A stretch of DNA of 38,370 nt from Alkalibacterium gilvum (GCF_900109085.1 NZ_FNYW01000018.1:1-38370); one strand, 5' to 3'. Positions 24,112 through 33,496 are shown, counted from the stretch's first letter. Made by a program: numbers and translations. The notes: a model not told the origin generated them from the letters alone.

Positions 24112-25980
24112 TTAAGCATATGCCAGTGATGATTCGTCTTGTGTTTCTTCAGTTGTTAATTCGATTCTTCCATTCGCAAAATCAATGAGCTGCTCTTTCA
24201 ATTCACCGTCTTCAAGCTGCTCGATTGTTTGTACAAACTTAAGCACTTCATTGAGTGGTGCATTAGTTACTTTACCAATAAATATTTTTTCGTAAACTTG
24301 TTTCTTGGTATTCTCGCTTTTGCTTAAGAGCTCTTCGTATAATTTCTCACCTGGTCGTATACCTGATTCGGTGATTTTAATATCTTTATTCTTCGCTCCA
24401 CTGAGCTGGATCATTTGTTTAGCCAAGTCGACGATTTTGACGGGTTCACCCATGTCTAGGACAAAGATCTCTCCGCCACGTGCTAGAGATCCTGCCTGTA
24501 GGACTAAACGACTGGCTTCTGGGATCGTCATGAAGTAGCGGGTCATTCTGAAGTCCGTAACAGTGATCGGTCCGCCTTTTTTGATTTGATCTTTAAAGAC
24601 AGGGATCACACTGCCGCGACTGCCTAAGACATTACCGAAACGTACGGCGACGAAGTTGGTTTTGTCTTCTTCATTCAATCCGGTAACAATCATTTCTGCG
24701 ATACGTTTGGTTGCGCCCATGACGTTCGGTGGGTTAACGGCTTTATCCGTTGAGACCATGACAAAACTCTGGACACCGGCTGCTTTAGCCCCTTCAGCCA
24801 TATTCTTTGTACCATAGACATTATTCTTGACTGCCTCTGTTGGATTATACTCCATTAGAGGAACATGCTTGTGCGCTGCCGCGTGATAGACGCGGTCGGG
24901 CTTGTACTGTGCCATGACTTTAAAGATGCGGTCACGGTCCTGAATATCTGCGATAACAGGAACTAAATCAATGTTATTTTTATCAGCAAATGGTTTCAGT
25001 TCTCTATTAATTAAGTATATTGAATTTTCTCCGTGTCCTAAAAGCAGGATACGGTTAGGTGAGAAACGAATGATTTGACGACAAATTTCTGATCCGATCG
25101 ATCCGCCAGCTCCAGAAACCAGGATCGTTTGACCGGACAGCTGCGTCGCGATTTTCTCCATATCCAGTTTCACTTCGTCACGACCGAGTAAGTCGGTGAC
25201 ATCGATCTCTTTGAATTCATTGACTTCATACGTGCCTTGAACCATATCTTCCACGGAAGGCATCTGGTTCACTTTGATGTCTGTCTCGTTACAGTAAGAA
25301 ACGATACGTTCTAAGTTTTTAGAAGAAATTGACGGGATAGCGATCGTCACCTGGTCGACATCATAGGTATCGATCAGTTTTTCGATATCTTTCGTCTTGC
25401 CTAGTACCGGCACGCCATATACGGTGGTATTTTTCTTGTTGTCGTCATCATCCACGATACCGACAAATTCGATAGCCGGGTCACGTTGTAAGTTATGGAT
25501 GAAGAGCCCACCGCCTTCACCTGCTCCAACGATCAAGGTACGGAGTTTGGTGACGTCTTTATTCCCGTTCAGCTTCTCTCTCTTCATACGGTGTTCCATA
25601 ATGATCCGCCAGCCCACACGACTTGCCGGGATGATCATCACTGTAAGGATATACCATAAGAATAGGAAACGCATGCTGAGCGGTGTGAAAATCATATTAA
25701 AGATATCACTCACGGTAAAAGCCAATGTAACGATTAGAGCGTGAATGATGGTTTCTCTGATGCTTGTATAGCGGTTGATTTTATCAAACAGCCTGAAATA
25801 AAAGGACAGACTGATGTAAACAGTCGCGCTGACTAAGAGCGACCAGATCATCGGCTGAGTCTGAAGCGATAGGAGCGGACTCAGGAACAAGTATGAAAAG
25901 ATACCCGCTAGATAAAAAACTGTCAGGTCAAGTGTGATTAGTGTTATCCGTTTCATTGTTCGATTCATGACTGTATCCAC
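24112..25980 (-). CDS. capD: CapD/WbpM-type membrane UDP-GlcNAc 4,6-dehydratase
   Basis: This 622-residue polytopic enzyme has four N-terminal membrane spans (about 10-120), a first Rossmann-like domain (GAGEGGG, 152-158) and a catalytic SDR domain with VSGAGGSIGSEICRQI (288-303), HAAAHKHVPLME (367-378) and VSTDKAVNPPNVMGATK (409-425), where Met421-x3-Lys425 stands in for Tyr-x3-Lys. It converts UDP-GlcNAc to the 4-keto-6-deoxy sugar that CapN-type enzymes reduce. S. aureus CapD has about 600 residues. It follows the phosphatase gene by 20 bases and precedes the intergenic hairpin. G+C is near 47% in a sampled line, unlike the genes further on. Confidence 0.92.
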   Translation of the reverse strand: MDTVMNRTMKRITLITLDLTVFYLAGIFSYLFLSPLLSLQTQPMIWSLLVSATVYISLSFYFRLFDKINRYTSIRETIIHALIVTLAFTVSDIFNMIFTPLSMRFLFLWYILTVMIIPASRVGWRIIMEHRMKREKLNGNKDVTKLRTLIVGAGEGGGLFIHNLQRDPAIEFVGIVDDDDNKKNTTVYGVPVLGKTKDIEKLIDTYDVDQVTIAIPSISSKNLERIVSYCNETDIKVNQMPSVEDMVQGTYEVNEFKEIDVTDLLGRDEVKLDMEKIATQLSGQTILVSGAGGSIGSEICRQIIRFSPNRILLLGHGENSIYLINRELKPFADKNNIDLVPVIADIQDRDRIFKVMAQYKPDRVYHAAAHKHVPLMEYNPTEAVKNNVYGTKNMAEGAKAAGVQSFVMVSTDKAVNPPNVMGATKRIAEMIVTGLNEEDKTNFVAVRFGNVLGSRGSVIPVFKDQIKKGGPITVTDFRMTRYFMTIPEASRLVLQAGSLARGGEIFVLDMGEPVKIVDLAKQMIQLSGAKNKDIKITESGIRPGEKLYEELLSKSENTKKQVYEKIFIGKVTNAPLNEVLKFVQTIEQLEDGELKEQLIDFANGRIELTTEETQDESSLAYA

Positions 25981-26000
25981 TCCTACTTTTTAATGTATAT

Positions 26001-26771
26001 TTATTTGAACCATTTAGATATAAACGACTGTTTGATCTCACTTGCTTCGGGTGCGACAATGACATCGCCATTCACCAAATCTTTCGTGACTTTGTGAAAT
26101 TCATTTGCTTTACTGGTACCGTATTCTTTGCTTAATTTATCGTAGGCTTCCTGCATATGGAAGGCTCTGTTCGTGACATTATGAGCATCGGATGCTAGGA
26201 AATGTACGAGGTTCGCTTCAATCAATTGCTTACTAAATTTTTGAATTTTACTCCCGAAACCACCGGTGTAGCTTGCAGCTGTAAGCTGAGCTAAGGCGCC
26301 TTTATCGACGAGATTCTTTAGTCGATCGGGATGTTTCAGTATATCGTGGTTACGTTCAGGATGGACAATGATTGGTGTCTTACCATGGCTTTGCAAATCG
26401 AAAAAAAGACGTTCCGCATACGTTGGTACTGTTTCTGTTGGGAACTCGATCAAAACATATTGTTTCTGTTCGTCTATAAACAAGATTTGATTGTCTTTAA
26501 TGCCTTTCAAAATATCGCCATATAAACGGACCTCTTGCCCCGGAAAAATCGTTAGATCGATTTGTCGACGGTCAAGTTCTTCTTGCAGTTCGTCTACTAA
26601 AGAGAGAACCTTTTGTTTATCATTTATCCAACTGCGATTCATATGGTGAGGAGTAGCTAAAATATGTGTAATGCCTTCTGAAATAGCTAACTCAGCCATT
26701 GCAATGGAATCCGCCATTGTTTTAGCACCATCATCAATACCCGGCAGTATATGGCAATGTAAATCGATCAT
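26001..26771 (-). CDS. wzh: CpsB/Wzh-type PHP-domain tyrosine phosphatase
   Basis: This 256-residue metal-dependent protein-tyrosine phosphatase of the PHP family removes phosphate from the C-terminal tyrosines of the Wze kinase. The metal-binding motifs are in order: MIDLHCHILPGIDDG (1-15, His5 and His7), ATPHHMNRSW, PGQEVRLYGDI, IIVHPERN and LASDAHN. Length is typical (about 245-255). It follows the kinase gene by 24 bases within the wzd-wze-wzh module. In streptococci this trio controls chain length and attachment of capsule. Confidence 0.93.
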   Translation of the reverse strand: MIDLHCHILPGIDDGAKTMADSIAMAELAISEGITHILATPHHMNRSWINDKQKVLSLVDELQEELDRRQIDLTIFPGQEVRLYGDILKGIKDNQILFIDEQKQYVLIEFPTETVPTYAERLFFDLQSHGKTPIIVHPERNHDILKHPDRLKNLVDKGALAQLTAASYTGGFGSKIQKFSKQLIEANLVHFLASDAHNVTNRAFHMQEAYDKLSKEYGTSKANEFHKVTKDLVNGDVIVAPEASEIKQSFISKWFK

Positions 26772-26795
26772 TTAAATTACTCCTCGTTCATACTG

Positions 26796-27500
26796 TTATT
26801 CTTCACCATAATAGTAGGCGTAAGTATCATTCGACTTATCTACACGATTGAGAACGGCTCCCAAGACATTCACTTTCACTTTATCAAGTGTATCTTTCGC
26901 TGTCACTAGCTCATCTTTACTTACTTGACCTTGTGGGACAACAAAAAGCGTTCCATCTGTTATCGTAGCCATTACTTGCGCATCCGTAACTGCGAGTACA
27001 GGGGGTGTATCAAAAACGATCATGTCAAAATATTCAATCATTTCACGCTTCACTTCTTGCATACGATTGGATGAAAGTAAGTCAGCCGGATTCGGAGGGA
27101 TGGCTCCACTAGTCAAAATATATAAGCCAGCAGTATTCGTTTGGCTAACAACATCTTGCAGCTTGGTCTCTTTATTGGTTAACAAACTGGTCAGCCCATC
27201 AGAGTTTCTAACCTTAAATGTTTTATGTACCGTTGGTTTTCTCAAATCAGAGTCCACCAATAACACGCGTTTATCTTCTGAAGCAAAGGTTGCGGCTAAG
27301 TTAGCGGCTATCGTTGACTTCCCTGAAGAAGGACCCGCTGACGTAACAACCAATGTTCTTATCGCTTCATCTACCATTGAGAACTGAATATTAGTACGCA
27401 TCGTACGAAACTGTTCCGAAATAACAGATAAGGGTTTGTTTACAACAACAAGACTGGGATGATCTATATCTTTTCTATTTTTTTTTCGTTTAAACAACAT
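26796..27500 (-). CDS. wze: CpsD/Wze-type BY-kinase
   Basis: This 234-residue cytoplasmic bacterial tyrosine kinase works with the membrane protein Wzd. Walker A is SAGPSSGKST (54-63), Walker A' is VLLVDSDLRKP (79-89) and Walker B is MIVFDTPP (160-167). The EQFRTMRTNI segment near the N-terminus is the oligomerisation motif. The C-terminal autophosphorylation cluster NDTYAYYYGEE has four tyrosines (227, 229, 230, 231). It follows wzd by 15 bases with AGGAG before its ATG, and is reversed by the downstream Wzh phosphatase. Confidence 0.93.
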   Translation of the reverse strand: MLFKRKKNRKDIDHPSLVVVNKPLSVISEQFRTMRTNIQFSMVDEAIRTLVVTSAGPSSGKSTIAANLAATFASEDKRVLLVDSDLRKPTVHKTFKVRNSDGLTSLLTNKETKLQDVVSQTNTAGLYILTSGAIPPNPADLLSSNRMQEVKREMIEYFDMIVFDTPPVLAVTDAQVMATITDGTLFVVPQGQVSKDELVTAKDTLDKVKVNVLGAVLNRVDKSNDTYAYYYGEE

Positions 27501-27515
27501 ATATGGCTCTCCTTT

Positions 27516-28259
27516 TTAAACGCGTGAACGTACACGTCGTGTTTCATTTGACTTACCAGCTTTTACTTGACTCCCGTCAGCGGTTAGTTCATCTGTCGTC
27601 ATTTCTGAAATAATCCCTAAGCTTGTCCAGCCTAACTCTTCAACAATGAACGTCTCGTCTTTAACAGTATTGTCCATGAATTCTAATAAGAAGGCTAAGC
27701 CAACACCTATCATCCCACCGAGTACTAAACCAATAGCCAAGTTTAATGTGTTGTTTGGAGATATTGGGGTTTCATTCGGAACACTTTCTGAAATCACTGA
27801 CACGTTATCCACGTTCATGATATCCGGTAATGTTTTCTGAAAGACAGAAGCTGTGGTATTTGCGATAAGTGCTGCATCGTAAGGATTCCCATCATTCACT
27901 TGAATATTGAATACCTGTGAATTGTCTTGCGTAGCTATTGCTATTTTGTTAGATAAAGCTGAATGCGAGAGTTCTAAATTCAAATCATCTCTTACTTCAT
28001 CCAAAACGACCGGACTTTTTAAGATATCTTTGTATGTATTGATCAACTGGACATTTGTATTAATATCGGATTGCTGAATAACTTCAGATTGTTGTGTGCG
28101 ATTGACGAGTAGTTGTGTGGTTGAACTGTACTCGGGTACAGCAACAAAGAATGTGTAGACTGCTGCCAGTAAAACACCTAGCAAGGTTACATTGATGATC
28201 CATGCCATTCTCTTCTTTAATATGTCGAATAATTCGACCAAACTAATTTCTTCTTCCAT
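27516..28259 (-). CDS. wzd: CpsC/Wzd-type chain-length and kinase-activator protein
   Basis: This 247-residue membrane protein of the Wzz superfamily has one N-terminal span (about 15-38, WIINVTLLGVLLAAVYTFF), an extracytoplasmic domain with STTQLLVNRTQQ, and a second span (about 170-193, LNLAIGLVLGGMIGVGLAFL) preceded by the proline-rich VPNETPISPNN. The cytoplasmic tail activates the Wze kinase. It is the first gene of its transcription unit: upstream lie 433 gene-free bases with a promoter candidate and a terminator. GAGGAAG just before the ATG is the ribosome binding site. Confidence 0.92.
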   Translation of the reverse strand: MEEEISLVELFDILKKRMAWIINVTLLGVLLAAVYTFFVAVPEYSSTTQLLVNRTQQSEVIQQSDINTNVQLINTYKDILKSPVVLDEVRDDLNLELSHSALSNKIAIATQDNSQVFNIQVNDGNPYDAALIANTTASVFQKTLPDIMNVDNVSVISESVPNETPISPNNTLNLAIGLVLGGMIGVGLAFLLEFMDNTVKDETFIVEELGWTSLGIISEMTTDELTADGSQVKAGKSNETRRVRSRV

Positions 28260-28329
28260 TTCTTCCTCCTGTAAATCTTTAAATTACTTTAACATTTTTT
28301 TATTATCTATACTTTACATAACAGGGTTA

Positions 28330-28338
28330 ATCATAACA
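28330..28338 (-). promoter_or_regulatory. Extended -10 promoter candidate for wzd-wze-wzh-cap genes
   Basis: The minus strand reads TGTTATGAT, an extended -10 (TGn plus TATGAT). No good -35 lies 17 bases upstream, as is usual for this promoter class. The leader before the wzd ATG would be about 65 bases. Confidence 0.45.
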
Positions 28339-28462
28339 TAATTTAGTACTATATTTTAATATCTATTTAAAAGTTAGTATTTTGTCATCTTTTAAAAGAC
28401 AAATTTTGGTCAAAATTAACACTCATTTGATTAGTTTTTGTAACTTCAAAACATTTTCATAG

Positions 28463-28504
28463 AAAAAAACTTCAGTACTTCCTAAAAAGTTTTTGAAGGT
28501 TTTT
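28463..28504 (-). terminator. Imperfect hairpin with U-run, candidate end of the wecC unit
   Basis: On the minus strand CTTCA...TGAAG, with an inner ACTT/AAGT pair, is followed by seven T. It lies about 190 bases beyond the wecC stop and upstream of the wzd promoter candidate. Confidence 0.5.
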
Positions 28505-28640
28505 CTATTTCTCGTATTCCGTTTTATTTTTTGTGTTCTATTAATTTACTCTAATGTTACATTAGTGACTTATATCATTCTCTATAGAGAATACTGTTGT
28601 TATAAGCAAAATAATAGCATATTAACTAAAAGATAGTTAA

Positions 28641-28669
28641 CTAAGCCAGTTCATAATGAATTGGCTTAG
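28641..28669 (-). terminator. Hairpin just after wecC
   Basis: CTAAGCCAGTTCA (28641-28653) pairs with TGAATTGGCTTAG (28657-28669; one wobble) around TAA. It begins 24 bases past the wecC stop. The U-run on the minus strand is broken (TTAACTATCTTTT), so it may be a weak terminator or an mRNA 3' end stabiliser. Confidence 0.55.
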
Positions 28670-28692
28670 CATTTACTGCATCAAAATCACTT

Positions 28693-29922
28693 TTATAATT
28701 TATAACTCGTTTCCGGATCTAAAAGATTTTTAGTATCCAAAATAATTTTATCTGTAATTTTTCCTAGATTTTCTTTTAAATGATCATGCGCAAGCATGAT
28801 CACGATAATATCCGTATTGTCAACGAACTCATCGAAATCGAAGACTTGATTTTCTACCATTTTTTCTTTAATGAATGGATCATAGACTTTGACCCCAAAA
28901 GCTAAATTATCTTGCATTTTATCAAGCAATTGCAGTGTAGGACTTTCTCGAGTATCATCAACATTTTCCTTGTAGGCTAATCCATATAACCCTACTCTAC
29001 CTAAATCTTTTACGTTATGCTCATTCATTATATCTCCCAAACGTTTCAATACGTGTTCAGGCATGGAATCATTGATTTTTCGAGCTGATAAAATCAAATT
29101 GGTTAGATCTGGGTAGTCTCCAACTAAAAACCACGGATCTACTGAAATGCAGTGGCCACCAACTCCAGGGCCAGGTTGTAAAATGTTTACTCTTGGATGC
29201 TTATTAGCTATTCGAATAATTTCATAGACATCCATATCATCAGACCGGCAGATTTTTGCCAATTCATTAGCAAACGCAATATTAACATCTCTAAAGGTAT
29301 TCTCAATCACTTTAGACATTTCAGCTGATCGTATATCGGTAAGAACGATTTCACCTTTACAGAAGCTGGCATAAATATCTTTTACTTTTTGACCAACTTC
29401 GACATCGTCTGCACCAATCGTTCGAGAATTGTATTCCAACTCATAAATCATATTACCAGGAATAATGCGCTCTGGAGCATGTACTAAATGGATATCCTTC
29501 CCAATAGTGAAGCCTTTTTCCTTTATCAAAGGTCGAACAAATTTATCTATTGTTCCGGGTGCGATTGTTGATTCGATTATAATAACTGTGTTTTCCATAC
29601 AATTTTTTAGAATAGATTCTACTGCAGTGAGAACGTAGGTCGGATCAAGTTTTTTGTTATCAGAAACATATGGCGTAGGAACACCTACAATGTACATATC
29701 TGTCTTTTGATATTCCGTAGAAAAAGTAATTCCCTCGTCGACGGCATCTTTAAATAACTCTTTCAGCCCTTTTTCCTCAAAGGTCAGTTCATTATTTGCT
29801 AGCTTACTTATAAGTGCCTCGTTAATGTCTGTTCCAACGATATCGACTCCGTTTTTTGCCATCATCAATGCTGTAGGTAAACCTATGTACCCTAGACCAA
29901 TCACATTTACTTTATTTTCCAT
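28693..29922 (-). CDS. wecC: UDP-N-acetyl-D-mannosamine dehydrogenase (WecC/CapO type)
   Basis: This 409-residue enzyme oxidises UDP-ManNAc twice with NAD to UDP-ManNAcA. It has the N-terminal NAD loop VIGLGYIGLPTALMMA (7-22), the APERIIPGN segment (149-157), and the catalytic GPGVGGHCISVDPW (251-264, nucleophile Cys258). GGHCI-DPW marks the WecC/CapO group, while the Ugd-type enzyme in this locus reads GGYCLPKD. The C-terminal domain (from about 310) includes GLAYKENVDDTRESPTLQLL. It follows the 2-epimerase by 22 bases; together they supply UDP-ManNAcA. Confidence 0.93.
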   Translation of the reverse strand: MENKVNVIGLGYIGLPTALMMAKNGVDIVGTDINEALISKLANNELTFEEKGLKELFKDAVDEGITFSTEYQKTDMYIVGVPTPYVSDNKKLDPTYVLTAVESILKNCMENTVIIIESTIAPGTIDKFVRPLIKEKGFTIGKDIHLVHAPERIIPGNMIYELEYNSRTIGADDVEVGQKVKDIYASFCKGEIVLTDIRSAEMSKVIENTFRDVNIAFANELAKICRSDDMDVYEIIRIANKHPRVNILQPGPGVGGHCISVDPWFLVGDYPDLTNLILSARKINDSMPEHVLKRLGDIMNEHNVKDLGRVGLYGLAYKENVDDTRESPTLQLLDKMQDNLAFGVKVYDPFIKEKMVENQVFDFDEFVDNTDIIVIMLAHDHLKENLGKITDKIILDTKNLLDPETSYKL

Positions 29923-29944
29923 TTCTTCACCTCATAATAATTTT

Positions 29945-31051
29945 TTATAGCTCTTTTTCCAATATATCCGCAATACGCTTGCTGGCTTTGCCATCACCAT
30001 AAGGATTACTTGCCTGACTCATTTTTGTGTATTCTTCTTTATCTTCCAATAATGTTTTAAACGCGTCGTAAATGACTTCTTGTTCGGTTCCTACCAGTTT
30101 AAGTGTCCCCGCTTCAATGCCCTCGGGTCTTTCTGTGGTATCTCGCATGACCAACACTGGTTTTCCTAGGCTTGGTGCTTCTTCTTGAATGCCACCACTA
30201 TCCGTCAAAATCAAATGTGACTGAGCAAGAAAATTATGGAAGTCAAGCACTTCAAGCGGTTCTATCATTCGTATACGGTCCGTGTCGCCAAAAATCTCAT
30301 TTGCTGCTTCTCTGACGACAGGATTCATATGAATAGGATAAATGGCTTTAATGTCGTCGTGCTCATCAATAATGCGTTTGATCGCTTTGAACATGTTTCG
30401 CATTGGTGCACCCAGATTTTCTCTCCTATGCGCAGTAATCATTATAAGCCTGCTATCTTTTGCCCATTCTAAGTGTTCGTGCGTGTATTCTTTACTGACT
30501 GTAGTCTGAAGCGCATCAATAGCTGTATTACCAGTAACATAAATAGTTTCTGGTTTTTTTTCTTCATTAATCAGATTGTTCTTTGATATATTAGTTGGAG
30601 AAAAATTAAATTGAGATACTATCCCCACCGCTTGACGATTAAATTCCTCAGGATAAGGCGAATAAATATTATACGTTCTTAAACCAGCCTCTACATGTCC
30701 GATAGGGATCTGCAAATAAAAGCAGGCTAATGCTGTAACGAATGTTGTAGAAGTGTCACCGTGAACCAGAACGATATCAGGTTTTGACTCTTCTAAAAGA
30801 CTTTTCATTTTGTCTAATATATTAATCGTCACATCAAATAACGTTTGTCCTTTTTTCATAATAGATAAGTCATAGTCCGGTTTAACATCAAATGCATTTA
30901 AGACCTGGTCCAACATTTCTCTATGCTGACCAGTTACACAAACCTCTGTCACGATCGACTCTCTTTTCTTCAGTTCGAGTACTAGAGGACACATCTTTAT
31001 CGCCTCTGGTCTAGTCCCAAAGACTACTAACACTTTTTTCATAAAAGACAT
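29945..31051 (-). CDS. wecB: UDP-N-acetylglucosamine 2-epimerase (WecB/MnaA/CapP type)
   Basis: This 368-residue non-hydrolysing epimerase interconverts UDP-GlcNAc and UDP-ManNAc. Hallmarks are VVFGTRPEAIKMCPLV near the N-terminus, VHGDTSTTFV, HVEAGLRTYNIYSPYPEE, ITAHRRENLG, and ILTDSGGIQEEAPSLGKPVL followed by RDTTERPEGIEAGT. It lies directly upstream of the UDP-ManNAc dehydrogenase, an arrangement also seen in enterobacterial and staphylococcal capsule loci. The start may be ATG 31051 or the internal ATG four codons on (MSFM). Confidence 0.93.
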   Translation of the reverse strand: MSFMKKVLVVFGTRPEAIKMCPLVLELKKRESIVTEVCVTGQHREMLDQVLNAFDVKPDYDLSIMKKGQTLFDVTINILDKMKSLLEESKPDIVLVHGDTSTTFVTALACFYLQIPIGHVEAGLRTYNIYSPYPEEFNRQAVGIVSQFNFSPTNISKNNLINEEKKPETIYVTGNTAIDALQTTVSKEYTHEHLEWAKDSRLIMITAHRRENLGAPMRNMFKAIKRIIDEHDDIKAIYPIHMNPVVREAANEIFGDTDRIRMIEPLEVLDFHNFLAQSHLILTDSGGIQEEAPSLGKPVLVMRDTTERPEGIEAGTLKLVGTEQEVIYDAFKTLLEDKEEYTKMSQASNPYGDGKASKRIADILEKEL

Positions 31052-31104
31052 CCTAACATTAATTTTTTAAGAGTATACACCTAAACTTAATAAACACTAT
31101 TTTT

Positions 31105-32238
31105 TCATGCACTATATATTGCCTTTATTCTTTGTTTCATCTCAGACCAAGAATAATTTGGATAAGCCTCTTTAGCGTTCTTTCCCATTAAAGTTAAATT
31201 CTGTTCTCCATCAATCATTTCTTTTAATAAGTTTTCAAATGCACTTTTAGAATAATCAATGGAAAAACCCATATTATTTTCCATTACAATTGAATCAATC
31301 CCGGTGTTCTTTGCAACGATAATTGGATTGCCTGTCATCATAGCTTCATATACTTTATTTGGGGCAGAATATTTATGGTTGGCTATGGAAGGATCATATA
31401 TTGCGAACATCATATCTGATTTTGTGTATAAGTCTAATGCCTCATCATAGGTTACTTTTCCCAAATAGATTATATTCTGATGTTTAAAAGACATAGCCTG
31501 CACATAGTCCGCAAGCTCTCCAGTTCCTGCAATAATCAATTCCGCACGGGTCTCTTTGCTTATCACATCCACAACCTCTTTAATAAATCGACGTTTTGTT
31601 AGACTGCCAACGTAAGTAAAGGTTATTTTACCATTAAAAGATTCTTCTGTTGATTCAATAGTTTCTTCGAGCTTTTTTGATAGTATAGGTGTGTTGTGAA
31701 TGACACTCAATTGCTTTGGATGACTTCCCTTTATCTGTTCTTTACGTTCTTGAGTACAAATTATCACACTATCAGCATTATTAATGACCCCTTGTTCTAA
31801 TTTTCTCACTAAGGGTTTAATGAAACCGGGTAATCCATTACGACTATCGACGTAAAAATCTGCAATATGGTAGACATAGCTCTTTTTAAAAAGAAAGTTA
31901 GTAACCATTGCAGGCAGTCCCATATCTAAATCAAAAGCATGAATGATATCATATTTTTTACGATTAGATATGAACCATCGAAAGGTTTTTATTTCAAGTT
32001 GAATCAATTGAAATAGATTTTTCAAGCCTCCAGCAGGCTTTCCTTTAATTGACATCTCGTAGTTATCAAAAGTATGATGCCCGATTTCAAGTTTTTTTAG
32101 TGTTATATGATTTTCTTTATTATATCGACTGCGAGTGAGCAAACAGATATCGTCAGTCACTTCGCTCAATGCAGTGGCTACTCGTAACACTGAAGCATTC
32201 ATATCCGCTTCGTCATTTCTCGTTATACAAACTTTCAT
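31105..32238 (-). CDS. Glycosyltransferase, GT4 family
   Basis: This 377-residue GT-B enzyme has KVCITRNDEADMNASVLRVA at the N-terminus, the acceptor-side segment HAFDLDMGLPAMVTN, and a donor domain with TFTYVGSLTKRRFIKEVVDV and a C-terminal SAPNKVYEAMMTGNPIIVAKN where an EX7E-like element is expected. It lies between the UDP-glucose dehydrogenase and the UDP-ManNAc genes, so a uronic acid or rhamnose donor is plausible. It sits upstream of the wzd module, away from the other transferases. The substrate is unknown. Confidence 0.82.
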   Translation of the reverse strand: MKVCITRNDEADMNASVLRVATALSEVTDDICLLTRSRYNKENHITLKKLEIGHHTFDNYEMSIKGKPAGGLKNLFQLIQLEIKTFRWFISNRKKYDIIHAFDLDMGLPAMVTNFLFKKSYVYHIADFYVDSRNGLPGFIKPLVRKLEQGVINNADSVIICTQERKEQIKGSHPKQLSVIHNTPILSKKLEETIESTEESFNGKITFTYVGSLTKRRFIKEVVDVISKETRAELIIAGTGELADYVQAMSFKHQNIIYLGKVTYDEALDLYTKSDMMFAIYDPSIANHKYSAPNKVYEAMMTGNPIIVAKNTGIDSIVMENNMGFSIDYSKSAFENLLKEMIDGEQNLTLMGKNAKEAYPNYSWSEMKQRIKAIYSA

Positions 32239-32262
32239 ATATGCCCCTCTTATTAAATGTTA

Positions 32263-33441
32263 TTAATTATCGTTATAAAGATCTCGGGTATACACTTTTT
32301 CTTTGACATCCGTTATATCCTCAGTCAATCTATTTGCTATTATCACATCAGCTTCTGCTTTAAACAATTTTAGGTCATTATTTACTTGTGAACTATAAAA
32401 CGTTTTTTCTTTTAGTACGGGTTCGTAGACAACCACTTCGATTCCCTTTGCTTTGATGCGTTTCATAATTCCTTGGATTGCACTTTGACGGAAATTATCT
32501 GACCCAGATTTCATCACTAATCTGTATATTCCTACTTTTTCTGGTTTTTTTGAAATAATCTGTTCAGCGATAAAATCTTTCCTTGTTCGGTTTGCATCGA
32601 CAATAGCTTGAATCAAATTATTTGGTACTTTGTCGTAATTTGCTAACAGTTGTTTTGTATCTTTCGGCAAACAATAGCCTCCGTAACCGAATGAAGGATT
32701 ATTGTAATGATCTCCAATGCGAGGGTCAAGTGAGACACCATCTATAATGGATTGTGTATCTAGACTGTGAACCTCTGCGTAGGTATCCAGCTCATTAAAA
32801 TACGCCACACGTAGTGCAAGATACGTGTTTGCGAAGAGCTTAACAGCTTCTGCCTCCGTTGAATCCATCAATAAAAAAGGAACGTCTGAATCGATAGCAC
32901 CTTCTACCAGAAGGTCTGCAAATTTTTTTGCTTTCTCAGAAGTGTCTCCAACAATTACACGGCTAGGATGCAAGTTGTCATATAGTGCGCGACCTTCGCG
33001 TAAAAACTCTGGGGAGAAAACAATGTTATCTGTATTATATTTCTTTCTCATGTTTTCTGTGTACCCAACCGGTACAGTTGACTTGACGATTATCACTGAG
33101 TCTGGCGTGTATTCCAATACATCCTCGATCACAGCTTCGACGGCTGACGTATCAAAATAATTTGTTTTGGAATCATAGTTTGTTGGTGCAGCGATAATGA
33201 CAAATTCAGGATTATGCCCGTAAGCTTCTTCTTTGCTTCCTGTCGCTTTTAAATCTAACTCTTTGTTTTCTAAATATTCGGAAATTTCTTTGTCCACAAT
33301 CGGGGATTTCTTTTCATTGATCAACAGTACCTTTTCTTCAATGACTTCTAAAGCTCTGACTGAATGATTCTGTGCTAATAAAATTGCATTGGATAAGCCT
33401 ACATAGCCCATTCCTACAACTGTAATATTCAATTTGACCAT
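32263..33441 (-). CDS. ugd: UDP-glucose 6-dehydrogenase
   Basis: This 392-residue enzyme oxidises UDP-glucose to UDP-glucuronate with NAD. It shows [20 protein letters not shown] (6-25), [11 protein letters not shown] (119-129), [20 protein letters not shown] (143-162) and the nucleophile Cys257 in [11 protein letters not shown]. The short form resembles the streptococcal Cap3A/HasB and E. coli Ugd group. It follows the LCP gene and its terminator, and precedes a GT4 gene by 24 bases. It gives the locus a second uronic acid besides ManNAcA. Confidence 0.92.
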   Translation of the reverse strand: MVKLNITVVGMGYVGLSNAILLAQNHSVRALEVIEEKVLLINEKKSPIVDKEISEYLENKELDLKATGSKEEAYGHNPEFVIIAAPTNYDSKTNYFDTSAVEAVIEDVLEYTPDSVIIVKSTVPVGYTENMRKKYNTDNIVFSPEFLREGRALYDNLHPSRVIVGDTSEKAKKFADLLVEGAIDSDVPFLLMDSTEAEAVKLFANTYLALRVAYFNELDTYAEVHSLDTQSIIDGVSLDPRIGDHYNNPSFGYGGYCLPKDTKQLLANYDKVPNNLIQAIVDANRTRKDFIAEQIISKKPEKVGIYRLVMKSGSDNFRQSAIQGIMKRIKAKGIEVVVYEPVLKEKTFYSSQVNNDLKLFKAEADVIIANRLTEDITDVKEKVYTRDLYNDN

Positions 33442-33496
33442 CCTCTCTTTTTCATCCTTTTTAGTGTACCACTTTATGCACTTTACTACAATTTAA

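Larger units (their letters stand above)
28260..28692. other. Gene-free A+T-rich region between wecC and wzd
   Basis: This 433-base gap splits the locus into two transcription units. It holds two hairpins (28463-28504 and 28641-28669), an interrupted inverted repeat at 28381-28403 (TTTGT...CTTTT/AAAAG...ACAAA) and an extended -10 element. No coding frame is credible. Confidence 0.6.
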
